Assembly (NCBI GenBank): GCA_034336665.1
Contig: CM067570.1
Coordinates: 13,685,502-13,749,501 of the forward strand
Direction of reading: 5' to 3'
DNA length: 64,000 nt
Source of the DNA: Luscinia megarhynchos
Taxonomy: Eukaryota > Chordata > Aves > Passeriformes > Turdidae
Of this stretch, positions 24,121 to 37,424 are shown piece after piece. The position numbers and the translations under genes are program-made. Each line of letters begins with the position of its first letter. Within the stretch, counting starts at the first letter, position 1. The notes beneath the pieces are model-generated. The model made no database searches, had not been told where the DNA came from, and saw only the letters and a list, made by a program, of their open reading frames with translations.

Positions 24121-27100
24121 CAAAATGAGTTCTCTAAAGTTTAGACTAGAAATAAACCTGAGATTGAAGAAAATCACCTGGAACAAAGGAGCCTGATTTA
24201 CTCCATTATCTGATCCTTTGGCCAGCCTGATTCCCTTTGTTTCTGTTGAGCAGCTGAAGGGGAGAGCCTTGGTTGCTCCACACTTTGACTTTCACCACTA
24301 CAGCCCCACTCTTTTTTTTGGACACCAATGCCACATCTGTGTTGATTTCTGCTGAATTCCTGGAAAAGTTTCCTCCTGCAAGCAGCAGACTCTGCCTGCC
24401 AGTGCAAAGGAGGTATGGCATAAGAAAACACCTCCACAAATCAAGCTGCTGACTAATCCCAGTGCACCAGGCAGCACAAATGCTGGCTGCTCCAGAGCAG
24501 GGAGAAAGTCTAAATTTTAATGGTAATGAAGGTGGGCAGAGAAGAATAAATACTGTCAGAGCCTGCTAATTATGAAAAGAGATGGATGGCTGCTGTAAAT
24601 CAGTGTGCTGTGGGGAGAGAGTCTTGAGACAGATTAAGTTATTATTCATACTGGGGCTGTTCAAATAAATCAATGGAAATTCCATCAGCAGCAGGTTCCA
24701 TTTTTGTTTTGCTTCTTGATTTATGGGTTATGCCTTTGGTCTTTTTATCAGAATCTCCTTCTGCTTTATTCCTAACAGGTATGTATAATCTAATCTGAAG
24801 CCACCAGATACTTTCTTGTGCAAAAAGATTTTCATAAACAGGCTAGTAACAGGAGAATTCACAGGACAAGGTACCTTTTATCTTTCAAATCCTTCAAAGA
24901 ACTTCATTGCACTGCTCTTTACTTACATTCCTCACCAGAAAAAAACAAGGATTAAAATAGTAATTTATTCCATGTTGTTTAGCCTAGTCTTCTAATAAAA
25001 CAGTATTAGTGTAGTGACTACATTGGCTATGCTGCTTGGCTCTTCCACAGCAGATCATTTTTTCATCAGTTTCAAGCAAGGATAAAGGGAAGGATAAAGA
25101 TCTCAGGGATACTGAGTTCCTAGTGGGATGAAAATAGGCAGTTGGGCAGAAGATCCCACATGTCCTTATGAGGAAAGTGTAGTGTCTGCAGTACAGATAC
25201 ATTATGAGTAGCATGAAATCTAAGTGGAAAACAACCAAGGACCCAGCTCCTGAACTCTGACATTTCTAAGTTTACTGGCTTGCTTATTTAGATTGCAATT
25301 TCTCTGTAATGGTGCTGGTCTTTCTGTGTTGATGTTCAGCATCTTATGTGTCGCTCACAAGAGTCCCCATGCACTGCCAAAGGTGAATCAATAATGGCCC
25401 AGGGCATGTGGACAGGAAAGCCAAACACATTGTACCTCATCTTTAACCTCTGCTTCAATTTTTTTTGTTATACAACCCCATTTACCCCACCAGCAATGTC
25501 TCAGGGTCTAAATATAGATAATACTGTGAAGTCTCAGTGGGTAGTTATGTCTGCCACTATTTCTAACAATGGCCCAGGTTCAGGACAAAAACGTGGATTG
25601 TAGTCAACAGATGAATGCCCAAGCAGTGACTGGACAGCACAACAGCACATGGAAGGGAGAAGCATTTCAAGGATGAGGTGAACAGTCTGAGAGAGGACAA
25701 TCAGCCACCTTTATTGAATGGACAGGCTTAAGCTGGCCCTAATGGGGCACAGACTCCTTTGAATAATAAGAGCAAGTTCATGGTCAAAACTTTAAGCAAT
25801 GAGGGAAATGGTTAAGGGACAGCTCACATCTACAGAGATGTGGGTTATCACCAGGCAGGTGCCTGATGAATGTGTACTTAAATGCACTGAGTTTTACCTG
25901 CTCACAATGGTTTAAAATCACCTCTGACTACACTGTAGGAACAATGATGGAGACAACAGTAAAACTGGAAGAAAACATTTATCTTTTCCTGTCTCTTACT
26001 TGCTTGACAGAGCTATTCATACTATTCAAAGAACCTGTCATATAGTGTGTGCTGCTACTAAGTGCCCACTTGCTTTGCATCTGTAAAAGATTGTTTTCAA
26101 TGTTTTGGCAGCCTGGCATAGTGTGTTTAGATGTCCTGATCCCAGCAGAGTGTTTGCAAATCCTGTAATTGCATATCATTACCTCCTTTTGTTGCTGATG
26201 CTGTTTCCTGTGCCTTCATTTACCTGTGGCTCTGGACCACTCACTGTTACAGAGGGCTATCTTTAATGCTCTTCTCTCCAATGGTTTGTTTGAAGCAACA
26301 TACATACATCTTAGAGTCTTGCAAGCAAAGCAGCATGCCACAGAGCTTAATTAAAGAGGAGATAAAACAAGAAGCCTTTCCCCAGTGAGCTGGGGGAGTT
26401 GCATACTGCTGAAGCTGATGGGACGAGATTGATTGTCTGATGTTAACATACAGAAAAAGGGAACTTATGACAGAGGTGAGAGCTATATTTCATTAGGGAC
26501 AGCACCATTGAAAAGGACATTCACTCATAATCTACTCAGGTTTTTTTTTATTTTATTATTATTTCAGTATCCAGCAGTGTTTTAAGGCAATTCCCATCCT
26601 ACCTCCTGCTGAAAGCTTGGAAGTAAAAGAAGCCAGCTTTATACATCAAAGCTACACTAATAGCCCCTTTTCTCTCCCACGAACCATTAGCATGGGACCA
26701 GCAATACTGACAGGTCATGACTGTGCTATTTCCATCAAACATCAGACCTGTGCTGGAAATGATGGCAGTATCTCAACCAATTAGTCTAGAAAAGGCACTG
26801 GGATATGTCTTCCAGGTAATTACTTGTGACAGCCAGGTCCACCATTTCCCATTTTCTGGAGGTGTCCCACTCCTGGATTCATAGTCACTATTTCAGAGCC
26901 TTCAGGACTTTCTTTGCTCTCTTTAAAGGAACAAAGCAGCATCCTGTGGGATTTTAAAATGGTTGTTTAAGACAGTTTGCAATCAGCCAGTAACAATAGA
27001 GGTGAGTCTGTGGGAGTTTTTCTTTCTCTCCAAAGCAGCAAAGCACTTCATAAGCACTTCATTTTTGCTGAACAGAATGCTGTCATGCATCTCCAATAAA

Positions 27101-29077
27101 TGCTGAAAATCATTCCTGAGCCTGCTGGAGCCTGTGCTGTTAAGGCAGAGGCTGCACACCCTGGGAATGCTGGCTGTACAAGACAATCGTGCCAGAGGAT
27201 GGTCCCTGTGCCCACTAGAGGCAGCTCACAGCAGAGATCCCAGTGGGCATACTTATCTGGGTTCATTCACAATGATACTCTTGAAAGGAGATTCTCTCTT
27301 GTGCAAGCTTCCCTGTTCCAACATCAGCTGTTTGGTGAGTCACCCCAAGAGTGTGAGGCTCTGCTTTATTTTCCTTGCTGGCCAGCCACCTGAAAGGGAC
27401 AGTGAGAGTTAGGTCTAGGTGATCCAGCTGGTGAACCTAAAAGGAACCTGGGACCTCTGGGTGTGCTCCAAGGACAACTGTAAGGACAAGGACAGTAAGT
27501 TTGCTGACCAAAACACGCACAGAAATATTCAGATAGGTCCTCTGCTCTGCCAGAAATGCCATCTCTCTGCTGAGGGTTATTTTCCTGCTATGTCTACACA
27601 AATCCCCACCTGAACAGTGGAAATTGGAGTTAAGTCCTTCTCTTGACACGAGACACCAAAGGGAATAGCTCTCCCTCTCCTCACCATGTCCTACAAGGGT
27701 GTTTTCCCACACCCATGTGTTGCCCACACAAGCTAGATAATTATACACAAACTTCACCTCCAGTCCACCGTGGCCCTGTGGACTAACAGTTCCTGTGGTT
27801 TTTCTCTTGTTCCTGTCAGCTAATCAAGAATCTCTGGTTTTGTATCATTTCAGAACTATCAGTCCTTTCCCTGGGATCATTTCAGCTGCATAATAATGAC
27901 CTGTAAGTGCCAATTCCAGTATTCAGTTGACCTTCAAGGTAAATTGTGTTTTGCATTTGTCTTACACACTTTCATAGAAACTTAATCCACTGTCTAACAT
28001 AAATGATCATTTCCAAAGAACATAATGGTTCTGAGTGCAGACAATAACTGACTGCAATTTGCTTCATGAGCAATTTTATTTACATCGACAGCAGAAGAGC
28101 TAAATTGAAAGGTCTGCTCCTTGACTGTGGCTGTATTTGTGCTAACGCCAAAAGTATGTTCAGCTTCAGGAAATCAATTCACCTTTGATTTAGCCCTCTG
28201 TATTATTAACACAAAAATAATACAGAATATAGATTTCCTGCCCAAATGAAATGAGTGAACGTCTGTCTCCATGCCAAGGCAAGCACCACCCAAATTATTG
28301 AGAAATAGCCATTTGATGGGGGACAGTGCACCTCTCAGAAGGGCTGTGGTTGGGGTTCACACAGATGGAGCCAGTGTGAGATTACTGCTGTGCAGGCTGC
28401 TCAGGTGCCCTGTGGTGGCTTGTGTGGCCACTGGGTCATCTTCATTGCATGCTAAAGGCAGCCCTGAGGCAGCCTCTGCTGCCTGACCCAGCTGCCACAT
28501 AACTGTGAGAGTCACAGTAAATCTTAAACGCGCTGGAGAGCATTCCCTGGAGCAGGTTATGTGTGACACAGCCATGATGCCCAGAGCTGGGGAGGAATTA
28601 TCACACTTGCTGCCTTTCAGAATGCTGGAGGTCACTTTTCCCTAACAATGCAAACAAAGCCATGAGGATGGATGGTGTAAGCAGGTTACTCAAGAGGATG
28701 AGTGCATGCCTGACATGGAGATGGGGTAGGATGTCTCAGGCACACAGTTCTCTAAATTCTCCATTCTTGGGTGTGGCTTCATGGCTGCAAAGGGAAATTG
28801 TCTTGATGCCAAATACACTCACATTTTTAGAAAATATTCTTCTTTAAATGTTATCTTCTTTTTTTTTCACTAATCAAAAGGATAAAACCTGGGCTGCTGC
28901 ACAGAGATTAAGGGAGAAAGTCGATCATTCTATTTGCACAAAAATACTGCATGGGAAACCCTCAGGTACTCCCAAGTCCCAAAGAACCTGCAAATTACAT
29001 AGGAGGTGCACAGCATGCAGATGGGGAATAATCATAAAAGCTTTGTGGATTATCCAAAAAGGAGGAAGAGCATGAAG
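24121..29077. other. Unique non-coding DNA
   Basis: No gene. Overlapping 60-106-codon frames near 24.2, 27.1-27.7 and 28.4 kb are mutual shadows without motifs. A short near-tandem duplication (AGCACTTCAT repeated with a period of 11) lies at about 27042-27062. Confidence 0.5.
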
Positions 29078-29135
29078 TCCATTTTATGAGTGACAAGTGG
29101 AAGCTAAGAAAGGCTAAATTAATTATCCACAGTCT
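29078..29135 (-). mobile_element. Possible MIR-like SINE relic
   Basis: CCATTTTATGAGTGACAAG, then GAAGCTAAGAAAGGCTAA and TTATCCACAGTC resemble the reverse complement of the MIR 3' half (CCATTTTACAGATGAGGAAA, then CTGAGGCACAGAGAGGTTAA, then TTGCCCAAGGTC). The fragment is short and diverged; recognised by eye only. Confidence 0.38.
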
Positions 29136-32100
29136 TTAGATAAGTATGTCATAAAGCATTCTAGCTGCTAATCTGATGCATTACAAGGAGTCCTTGGCTG
29201 TGCATCAAAAGCCAGTAATGGTGGAGGTGTTGAATTTAGGAGTCATTCCAGTATATACTGTCCAAAGATTTGGTAGAGATGAGGGAATGTAGCAGCTTAC
29301 ATTTAGATTTTGCTGTGCTGAAAGTCTATGAAGAAATAAGTCCAGACAAAGTCAGTCTAAATGAGTCATGACAATTTGCCAGCTGACACCATTGCTAGCA
29401 AAGCACTAAAGAAATATTGAGTGCCTCCAGGTCAGAAAAAAACAACTTTCATTGTGAAGGCTGAGAAAGGAAGTGGAAGGCTGTCTGAAGTGCTCTAGCA
29501 GCCCCTTGGACTGTCACCAGGAAGACTTAAGACTTTGCAAGTACTCTTTGACCTCTGTGAAAGGGGAGTGATTGAGAGCTGGTGGCAGTGGTGTGAAGGT
29601 GACACACAGCACAGAAGAAAGCAAGAGAGGGAGCTCCCATGCAGCAGTGACATTTGCACATACAGTCATGGGCTGATGTACAGCCTTACTTACTGGTGCT
29701 CTGGAAAAGAACAGTAGAAATAACTGTTAATAAAAATAAATACACCTTAATTCAATATTGGCCTAATTAAAAAAAAGTATAGGAAAAATATGTTATTGAG
29801 TTTCTTTTTCTTTTTTCTCCTGAAGGTATATAAATAGTCACAAAAATGTCAGTAGAAGAGAGGGAAGTGAGGCAATAAAAATGAAGCATCTGGTGATCAC
29901 GGGAAGTGTATAACCGGAACTCCAAGACTTTCTGTTTTTATCTTGAAGGCTGGTTTGTACCATGGCATGGAATACAACCCAGAGAGACCTCAGAGCCAGT
30001 GGCAGCAAAGAGGCAGCCTGTCAGACTGGCCATAGCCCCATGCTGACACCAGGCTGAGTCAGCAAAAGGCAGCTCAGCAATCCATTGCCCTCAGGAAAGC
30101 AGCCATGGCACACGCAGCTACAGTAAAGGGAGAAGGGAAGGACAGGTGGGAGCAAGAAAGAGCCTCGAAAAAGGGGGAGGAGGTAGTGGGACAAGAGCTT
30201 AGAGGCACCCTCATCACACCAGATGCCACCTTGGCATCCCAGGACATTCCATCCTTCCCCATCGGGGTTTTAGCATGGAGTGCTGTCACTACCTGCTTTA
30301 TTTCTAAAGACAGTTATTAATTTCACTACCCACACCCCTGCAGATTTATTTCAAAAAAATATTTTACAATTACAACATTCTCTTTTTCTAATATGGTTAA
30401 AATTTTGCTTCCAAACCAAAAAGGTAAACATTTGCTGGCTTCTTCAATGACCATTTCTACTATTATTTTTTAGATCAGCTCTATTGTCAATTAGCCACTC
30501 TTCTGTGATGTGAGGATTCTGACAGCAAGAGTGGGAGAGATTTGCAACAAATTACTCCAATTTAAAAGCAGAAAAACACAGCAGGAGCATGCAGTGTCCA
30601 AATTATTGAAGCCCACTTCAGTTCAGTCCAGGATGGTAATCACAGTTCCATAGAGGGAAGGAAGATGTGTGTCCTACCATTATAATGGGGCATTATGCTG
30701 TCAGACACTGAATAGGTATTACCACAGAGGGACTTTTCCTTCATCAAGCCCTCAGTTTAAAGGGCTCTGCTGTATCAAGAAGTGCTATTCATATCTCAGC
30801 AATGCTGCATGACTTAGACATTAGATGATATCAAATCCATTAAGGAATATAGTTTAATAATCTGCATCCTTTCCCTACACGTTGTATTTATTGCCACAGT
30901 ATGCAGTAAATGCAAGGCATTTCATGGCTAACAAGATTCACAAAGATTGAAGATGGTTTTGTTTTGCTGGTTTCACACAGTTCATAATGGGACCCTCTGC
31001 ACAGCGTGAGGTTCAGAGAGATGGGCTCGTTCCAGGAGGAAAACATTAAATGTGTAATAGGTTTATAATCTGTGAGACACAGCTCAAGTGCCCTGCTTTC
31101 ACCAAATGGGTCCTGGAAAACTTTCCTTTTATTGCTGTTCAGGCACACACTTACACATATGGTTTATTAAATAATTTTGCATCTTGTTAAATTACACTAA
31201 AGTTAGGGAAGCAGAAAAATTTTTGTGCCTGCAGAAGGTTTAATCAGTGCTGCATCTTGGCCTATACACCAGCAAATGATCATTCCATCCCCAGAAATCC
31301 TAAGAATAAAAAGCTGTTGCAGTAAAGCATTTCTCAGCTCTGTTTACATCTCCTCACACCTACTTATCTGTACAATGTAGAGCACTTTTTGAGCCTCAGC
31401 TGAAGAGCTTTAAATGAGTGAGGATGAAGGAATAGGTGGAGAGCAATCTCTTTCACACAGACCTGCCTGAGCAGTGCAACTTCAGAGGAAAAAGAGGACT
31501 GGCAGACAAATCCCTGCTCCACAGTTACCTCTGAGTAAAAATTGCCGTCAGCAGTGTTCTTCACAATTTTGCACTCCTCTGACTGGAGCACAGCATGAAT
31601 AATTTCTGATGACTCTCTGCTGAGCTGGATTTGGTCAGGTGTCCATCAGGAGAAAGCCTCAATCCCACTGGAGCCATCAGCATCTCTGTTTCAAGCCAGC
31701 TCCTGGCAAAAGCAGCTTGGAGCAGGTGGCCAGTGGGTCCCTCTGAGAGGCCAACATCTGCAGGTCAGCTGCAGCTGCCGTGGCTATTCCAAGAGCTGTA
31801 AAGCTGGGGATGCTTCTTCTCAGCCAAGTCATGCAATAAATACATTGAGGGGGTGGTTTTGCCACCTGTTCCCTTTCCTCACCTTCAGCAGTGACATTCA
31901 AAAGAAGTTTGCCATTCCCCCACAAAAAGCCCTAATAAATACCTCCCTGAGCTTTGCTGCCAATAAATGGAGCATCCTAAAATGTTGACACAGAAGCCCA
32001 GAGCAACAGGGAGAACAGAGGTGTGTCTTCTTGTCACTGCACTTTACTCTCCAACCAATCATGCCTGGGGCTGGTATTTGGCCCTCCCTACTGGGTGGGA

Positions 32101-32430
32101 GTTTCAAAAGAGAAAGGGCAGTTGCAAGGTTTCTGTTGAGCTTCCAGTCTCCTGAAATGTCAAAGCTAAAAAAGAAAAAAATCAGTCAACCATAAAGTAG
32201 TGGGGATGCTCAAGGTGAAGAAGCCTCCTCAACTGTTGCAGCCATCTTCCCTGAAAATCCAGCCAGCAGGTTTGACTTCTGCATTTAAACTTTTCCTCAG
32301 CACAACAACATGCCCAAAGTCTGGTACCAAAGATATTTTAGCACACAGAAATCTCCACAGTAAATCATTGCAGCAGGTACTTCCCTCCACTGTTATGTTG
32401 AGCCAGATCGCAGGGGAGGTGAATACAGCA
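29136..32430. other. Unique non-coding DNA
   Basis: No gene, transposon or long repeat recognised. Frames of 60-86 codons occur on both strands and look random. Confidence 0.5.
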
Positions 32431-32658
32431 CCATCCATCCATCCATCCACCCATCCACCCATCCATCCACCCATCCATCCATCCATCCACCCATCCACCC
32501 ATCCATCCACCCATCCACCCATCCATCCATCCATCCATCCATCCACCCATCCACCCATCCACCCATCCATCCATCCATCCATCCATCCATCCATCCATCC
32601 ATCCATCCATCCATCCATCCATCCATCCATCCATCCATCCATCCATCCATCCATCCAT
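32431..32658. repeat. CATC tetranucleotide array, 228 bp
   Basis: CCATCCATCC repeats continue for 228 bp. The left half (to about 32564) is interrupted by CACC variants, mostly spaced in groups of two to four units. The right half is about 95 bp of pure CATC. Tetramers have a 12-nt reading cycle without stops, so both strands show long artefactual frames (Ile-His-Pro-Ser on plus, Trp-Met-Asp-Gly on minus), including the longest frames in the window. The pure right end is the part most likely to vary in length. Confidence 0.98.
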
Positions 32659-33921
32659 TTCCAACTGCCACAAACCAAGACAAACAAGGTAGATGCATTT
32701 TCCTGAGAAAATATCCCATCCTGCTCAGTAGCTTCCTATTTCTTACTGGTTGTATCTGAATGCTGTTTCTCAGGAGAGCCCTTCCAGACAGAGCTGTTTG
32801 CCTCAGCACTCAAAACCTTTCCTATTTGCCGTTATTTCAGTGGCTGCACCTTCATGACAGGGCTGATAAATTCAGTTCTGACTGCAGAGGGGCTGGGTGA
32901 CAGCTGAAAACAAAAAGTACAAGCAATCCTGACAGTGTCTCGCTCCAAAGAAAAGAAAAAGGCAATGTAGGAAAATGTTCTTGAGGCAATTTGGTGAAAA
33001 GGCTCTGCTGCTGAGCCACTGCATTCACTGGGGTTTCCAAAGGTCACTCCCATCCTCCCTCTTTCTGCAGCCTCTCATAGATCACCTGTGGTTCAGACAG
33101 CACAGGCTTTATTGGGCTCCCCACCAATCTCAGCAAAACTTTATTAAATGTATCTTCCTTGTGAGGAAATTTCCTCTCCTTATTTTCTTGGTTACCTGTT
33201 CCCTCATTCATCTCAATATGGATCAAAGTGTTCTACCATCATGGGCAGCCCTTATCCCAGGAACATGTGAATCCAATCCCACCAGAACATCATAAACATC
33301 ACTGAAATCTTTCCTTGCTGGTCTGCCCTAGCAGTGACCTGCATCATGGCATTCTGCAACCTAGGTTAATGAGAACAGTAGCATACACAGCAGCACTATT
33401 GCTTATTTGTTATTAACACCAGCAAGACAGCAATACTTATCTATCATAAAATGGAAAACAGAAAAATGGATATTACCTTGCTCATGCTAACTCTCCTCTC
33501 ACACCTTTTCATTGCCAGCCCAGTTGCTGCTTTACAACATATCTAAACATGGAAAAATTAAGAAAAAGTTCAAAGCCCTTTTACAAGGTAATGTCCCTTT
33601 CCAACTCATAATAATATTTTCAAATATTTTATCTACTCAGTTATTACTTCAATATAAATAATCTATACTGATCTTATTTCTTAGGGTATTGAACTCCTCC
33701 TTTGATTTTTACACACACACACACGTTTTGCATTTGCACACATACACAAAATTCTAATGCAAAGTTCTTTGTTGACAGCACTTGAACTACTGCTGGGTCT
33801 AGAGATAAGAGCAGGCCTGAACCAGACATCAAGTTGTCTCTCTCACACAGTCTCCTATGGGAACATGGGCATTATGATCTAAAAAGGTATGCCCCTCTGT
33901 AATTCACACGGGATTAAAAAT
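32659..33921. other. Unique non-coding DNA with a short CA run
   Basis: No gene. A 14-bp AC dinucleotide run lies at 33711-33724. A 106-codon plus frame (32975-33295) overlaps minus frames and has no recognisable motif. Confidence 0.55.
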
Positions 33922-34001
33922 TTAAATTAAAAAAAACCCAACAAACAAACAAAAAAACCCATCAAACAAACAAACAAAAACATACACACAAAAAAAAACT
34001 T
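33922..34001. repeat. A-rich / (CAAA)n low-complexity tract
   Basis: Alternating A-runs with CAAAC and CCCA interruptions. It has no fixed unit beyond short CAAA repeats. It lies about 120 bp upstream of the recognisable start of the CR1/L3 relic. Confidence 0.85.
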
Positions 34002-34119
34002 ATACAATAAAATACTGCACCTTGTGTTCACTCCTGGTTCCCAGCATTTCAGAGAACTCTGGAGCCCTGGGATCCTGCTGTTGTGTTGTTACACACACAC
34101 ACAAAAGAAATCAAACTGA

Positions 34120-34615
34120 GTGAAAATGTACCTGTTAATACAGGATTGCTGTAGGACGAAGGTGTGAAATGTTCATTCTCTGCCCTGCTGCAGTGCTGCA
34201 TTCAGGTTTGGAAACAGTTCTTTGAGAAAGATGTAATCTAGCGAACTGAAAATAATTATCAGCAGAACAAAAAAGGTCAGCAGATATCTAGAAAGTCTGA
34301 CTTAATTTGGAAAGGCTGAAATAAATGAAGTGATTTAAGTCTGCAATGATTGAAAAAGAGCAGAATTAGAATAGCAGATTTTACATGCACTGAAGGTGGA
34401 GTCAGAGTGAGTCATAAATAAATAAATAAATGTATGTCTGGTGTAGATACAAGAAGGTATTGGCTTAAAAGCAGGCAAGGAGGATTTAAGTGAGACATCA
34501 GGAAAACGCTGGCAAGGCCCAAAATAGGCTGACATCTCTCAGTAGTGGTTTAGGTAAACCTGATTCTGCCCTGAGCATGCATTTGGGTGAAGTAATGTGT
34601 GACTGTCCCTTCCTC
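34120..34615 (+). mobile_element. Ancient CR1/L3-type LINE relic reaching the 3' end
   Basis: Plus-orientation relic with a good colinear landmark order. ACAGGATTGCTGTAGG is followed by a frame reading I-Q-V-W-K-Q-F-F-E-K-D-V (about 34200-34235; family pattern V-Q-F-W-x-P-x-F-x-K-D). Next come CTAGAAAGTCTGACTTA (34289), GGAAAGGCTGAA (34309) and TTTAAGTCTGCAA (34333). Then GATACAAG...GTATTGGCTTAAA (34445), GACATCAGGAAAA (34493) and CCTGATTCTGCCCTGAGCAT (34559) lead to a CTGTCCCTTCC-like terminus near 34612. These correspond to the end of ORF2 and the 3' UTR of old amniote CR1/L3 elements. Frames are broken throughout. An ATAAATAAATAAATAAA run (34415-34430) has grown inside it. Confidence 0.87.
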
Positions 34616-37424
34616 CTGCATTTTTTAGTACAGAAGTTGGTACTCCTTGGACAAAGTTTTGTGCTAGAAATAATTTTCCATCCACATTTCCAGCATAAGT
34701 AACATTATTCATTGGCAGTGCCAGAAGACACTGCCTAATTTAATAGCACTGCTTTCTGCTTTCATAGACTGGAATTTCAAGGGGATCCTAAAGTTGCTCA
34801 ACTTCCTTAGAATTTCTGTGAGATTTGAAACTTCAGGTGCTTCTGATTTTGTGTTTGTTAAAATAAAATTCCGATTTCAGTGATAACAGGATTAATATTA
34901 ACAGCATCTTATCTAAGTAACAGAGCAGGGAGCAGGCTGCCCTCTGCTCTGGCTGACTTTTTATCACAGGTGTCTCAGTGATGAGGAGTGGTCAAGGGGG
35001 GCCTTCCTCTGCCTGCTCTGAGTGTCTAGGAATGCTGGGGAGATCTCCAACTGCTCAACCATAAACAGGAGAAACAGAGTCAGTCACTGCAGAGTGAATA
35101 GACTCCATTTCATAGCTGTCTTGAGTTTATCATGACTGAAAAAGGTGTCACTTTTTCACATTAATACAAAGATCTTGGGAAAGAGATGGAGAGTGATATA
35201 CCAACTATAATACAAACTTTTCTGTTTTATAACATAAAGCAGCAGACTATGTTTTAGACCACCTGTCCCTGAAATATTCTCCTCTTTAATAAACTGTGTC
35301 ATTTGTTTTCTACCATTCAAAACCATCTAGAGGTATCCTCTTATGCTGAAAGAGACCTCCCTGTGTTCTTCATACACAAAAAAAAAAGGTAATTGGCCTA
35401 AAGTGCAAAGAGAAAACTACTTAAATAAAACCTCCTTTCTGGTCTGCATAGATAGGCAGAAGAAAATGGGATGGCTTTGGCAGTGAGTTCTCTTGCAGAG
35501 AAAAGAAGTTTCTGGAAGGTCACTCCCAGCAGGACTCAGATGCATTAGAATAGCATGGCGTTCAAGCACCACTGCTTATTTCCAAGGAGAGTGGCAATTT
35601 CACTTTGGTTGTCCTGGGAGATAATAACCTCTTTAAAATAGAATATTTCCCACTCCTCTGTAGGGTAACCACGTGGCTGCAAGGAAAATGGGCAAGCCAG
35701 AGCAGAGAGCATCTCAGCTCTATGCAGGGAGCACCATCACCAGCAAAGGGACACAGCATCCACTGAGATGAAGAGAAGCCCAATTATTCCCTGGCACTGG
35801 ACTGTGCTCCTTCTCAGCTCTGTAGCCATAGTGATCAGAGCCTGACCCCCATTTGGCCCTCTGGTGTCTGTGGATCCAAGGTGAAAATCGTTTATCCAGT
35901 CATAAATGTCATCTTACTTGAGACCTTATTTCTGTAGCAATCAAGCTTCTAAAACTATCAATATTATTCATGTATTACTGTTAATACCCTGTTTCCAGGA
36001 TCAAGCAGAGCTGTATATGGGTTTCTTCAGGAATAAGACACCCTCCATTTTTTTCTAAATATCCTGTTAAAACCCTCCAGGTACCTGAAGCTTTTCACCC
36101 CAGTTACTTCACCTGTAGGAGAGGCAAGATGCAAAGAGACAGAGAGGGTAGGAGAGTATGGGAGAGCAGTGAGAGGACAGATCAAGGAAAACTGTGCAAA
36201 ATCCAGGCACACCAGCAGCCCCACTTGTGTAATCTGTAGCAATATCGGTCACAGCAAGCCAATTAGAGTTCCTCAGCACAGCACCTATTCATGAGCCAAA
36301 TACTTTCTTTTGTTCAAGCACTGTCAACACAGAACTTGGCTCTGAGCTGTCCAAATATTCTATAATTAAGATGAATTAGTAAGTGGAGAAGCAACTGCAG
36401 CGAGAAGAAGTAAGAAGGAAGCAATTGTGCAGAATATTAAATTCCTTCCTCAAGCTTTAAGTCTAAAGTGACAGATCTTTCTCTCTAGTTAGCTTTTCTT
36501 TTCTTCTTCTGTTTTCCCCCTTCTCTTTCTTTTGGTGACAGAAGAGTGAAAAGGACACAAATCACTAGCTACTAAACTGAAGCACACATCTGGGGTTTTT
36601 TTCCCCCTTGCTACTCTTCACAGAGCCCTTTAATCTCAAAGAAATTCTTCCTATTTCCTCTCTGGAACATTGATTTAAACCACAAGAGTCAGGAGTGGCA
36701 GGAAACAATCAAACAGGGGGAATGTAGTTCTGACACCTAGAGCCTGAAAGCACAAGGAAGTAGATGCCCTTTCTCTTGGAGAAAGCAGAAGTTTCAACGG
36801 CTTTCAGCTTTAAATTCAAAGTGACCATAAGTATTCTGCAAGAGATAGGAATGTGAAAGGGTATCTTTCTTAGCCTAGATCTTGTGTCTTCTCACTTGAG
36901 TCTATTGGCATGTTGTGATGTTCTGCTGTGTCAGACTCATATCCAGGAGCAGCTTTTTTCTTGGATTACCTGCCCTGCATCTTCCAAGTGCAGTGAAAAA
37001 TTGAGCAACCAAATGGCAGCAACAAGCTTACCTGGTCATACCTTTCCTTTCTTAGATGACTTTTCAGTATCACAGAGTCCTCATCCCCCAAAAAGGCTGA
37101 GAAATTCTTCTTCTTTTGCTGTGTTTGTGCTGTTGTCTCCTGGGACTGCTGCTCCCCACAAACAGCAGAGCAGAAGATAAAATAGACAAGATAAATACTT
37201 TGGGTCTAATTCTGGGAACAGAGCTCATAGGTGACATAAGCCTACAGCTCTCTTCTTAAGCATTTTTTGGGTGATCATGGGACTATCTGTTCTGGAACAG
37301 CTTCCTGCTCCACCCAGGAATGTGCACAGATGAAGGTTGGTCTTCTGGCTTAAATCAGAAGGGATGGCTTAGCTTGAGCCATGAAAAGTTCTCTCAGGAA
37401 CTACAAACTCTAAGCAAAGAAAGT
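34616..37424. other. Unique non-coding DNA with a polypyrimidine tract
   Basis: No gene. 36493-36533 is a strand-asymmetric pyrimidine tract (one G in about 41 nt) followed by GGTGACAG, which looks like a splice acceptor but leads into no convincing open frame. Frames at 35562-35783, 36027-36242 and 36884-37180 show no motif. Confidence 0.5.

Noticed and set aside
32200..32809. Long frames of 102-168 codons on both strands
   Set aside because: They are the CATC array read in frames without stops; the peptides are pure repeats.
33711..34103. Two short AC runs (33711-33724 and 34091-34103) as informative microsatellites
   Set aside because: Each is 13-14 bp, within what AT/CA-rich sequence gives by chance.
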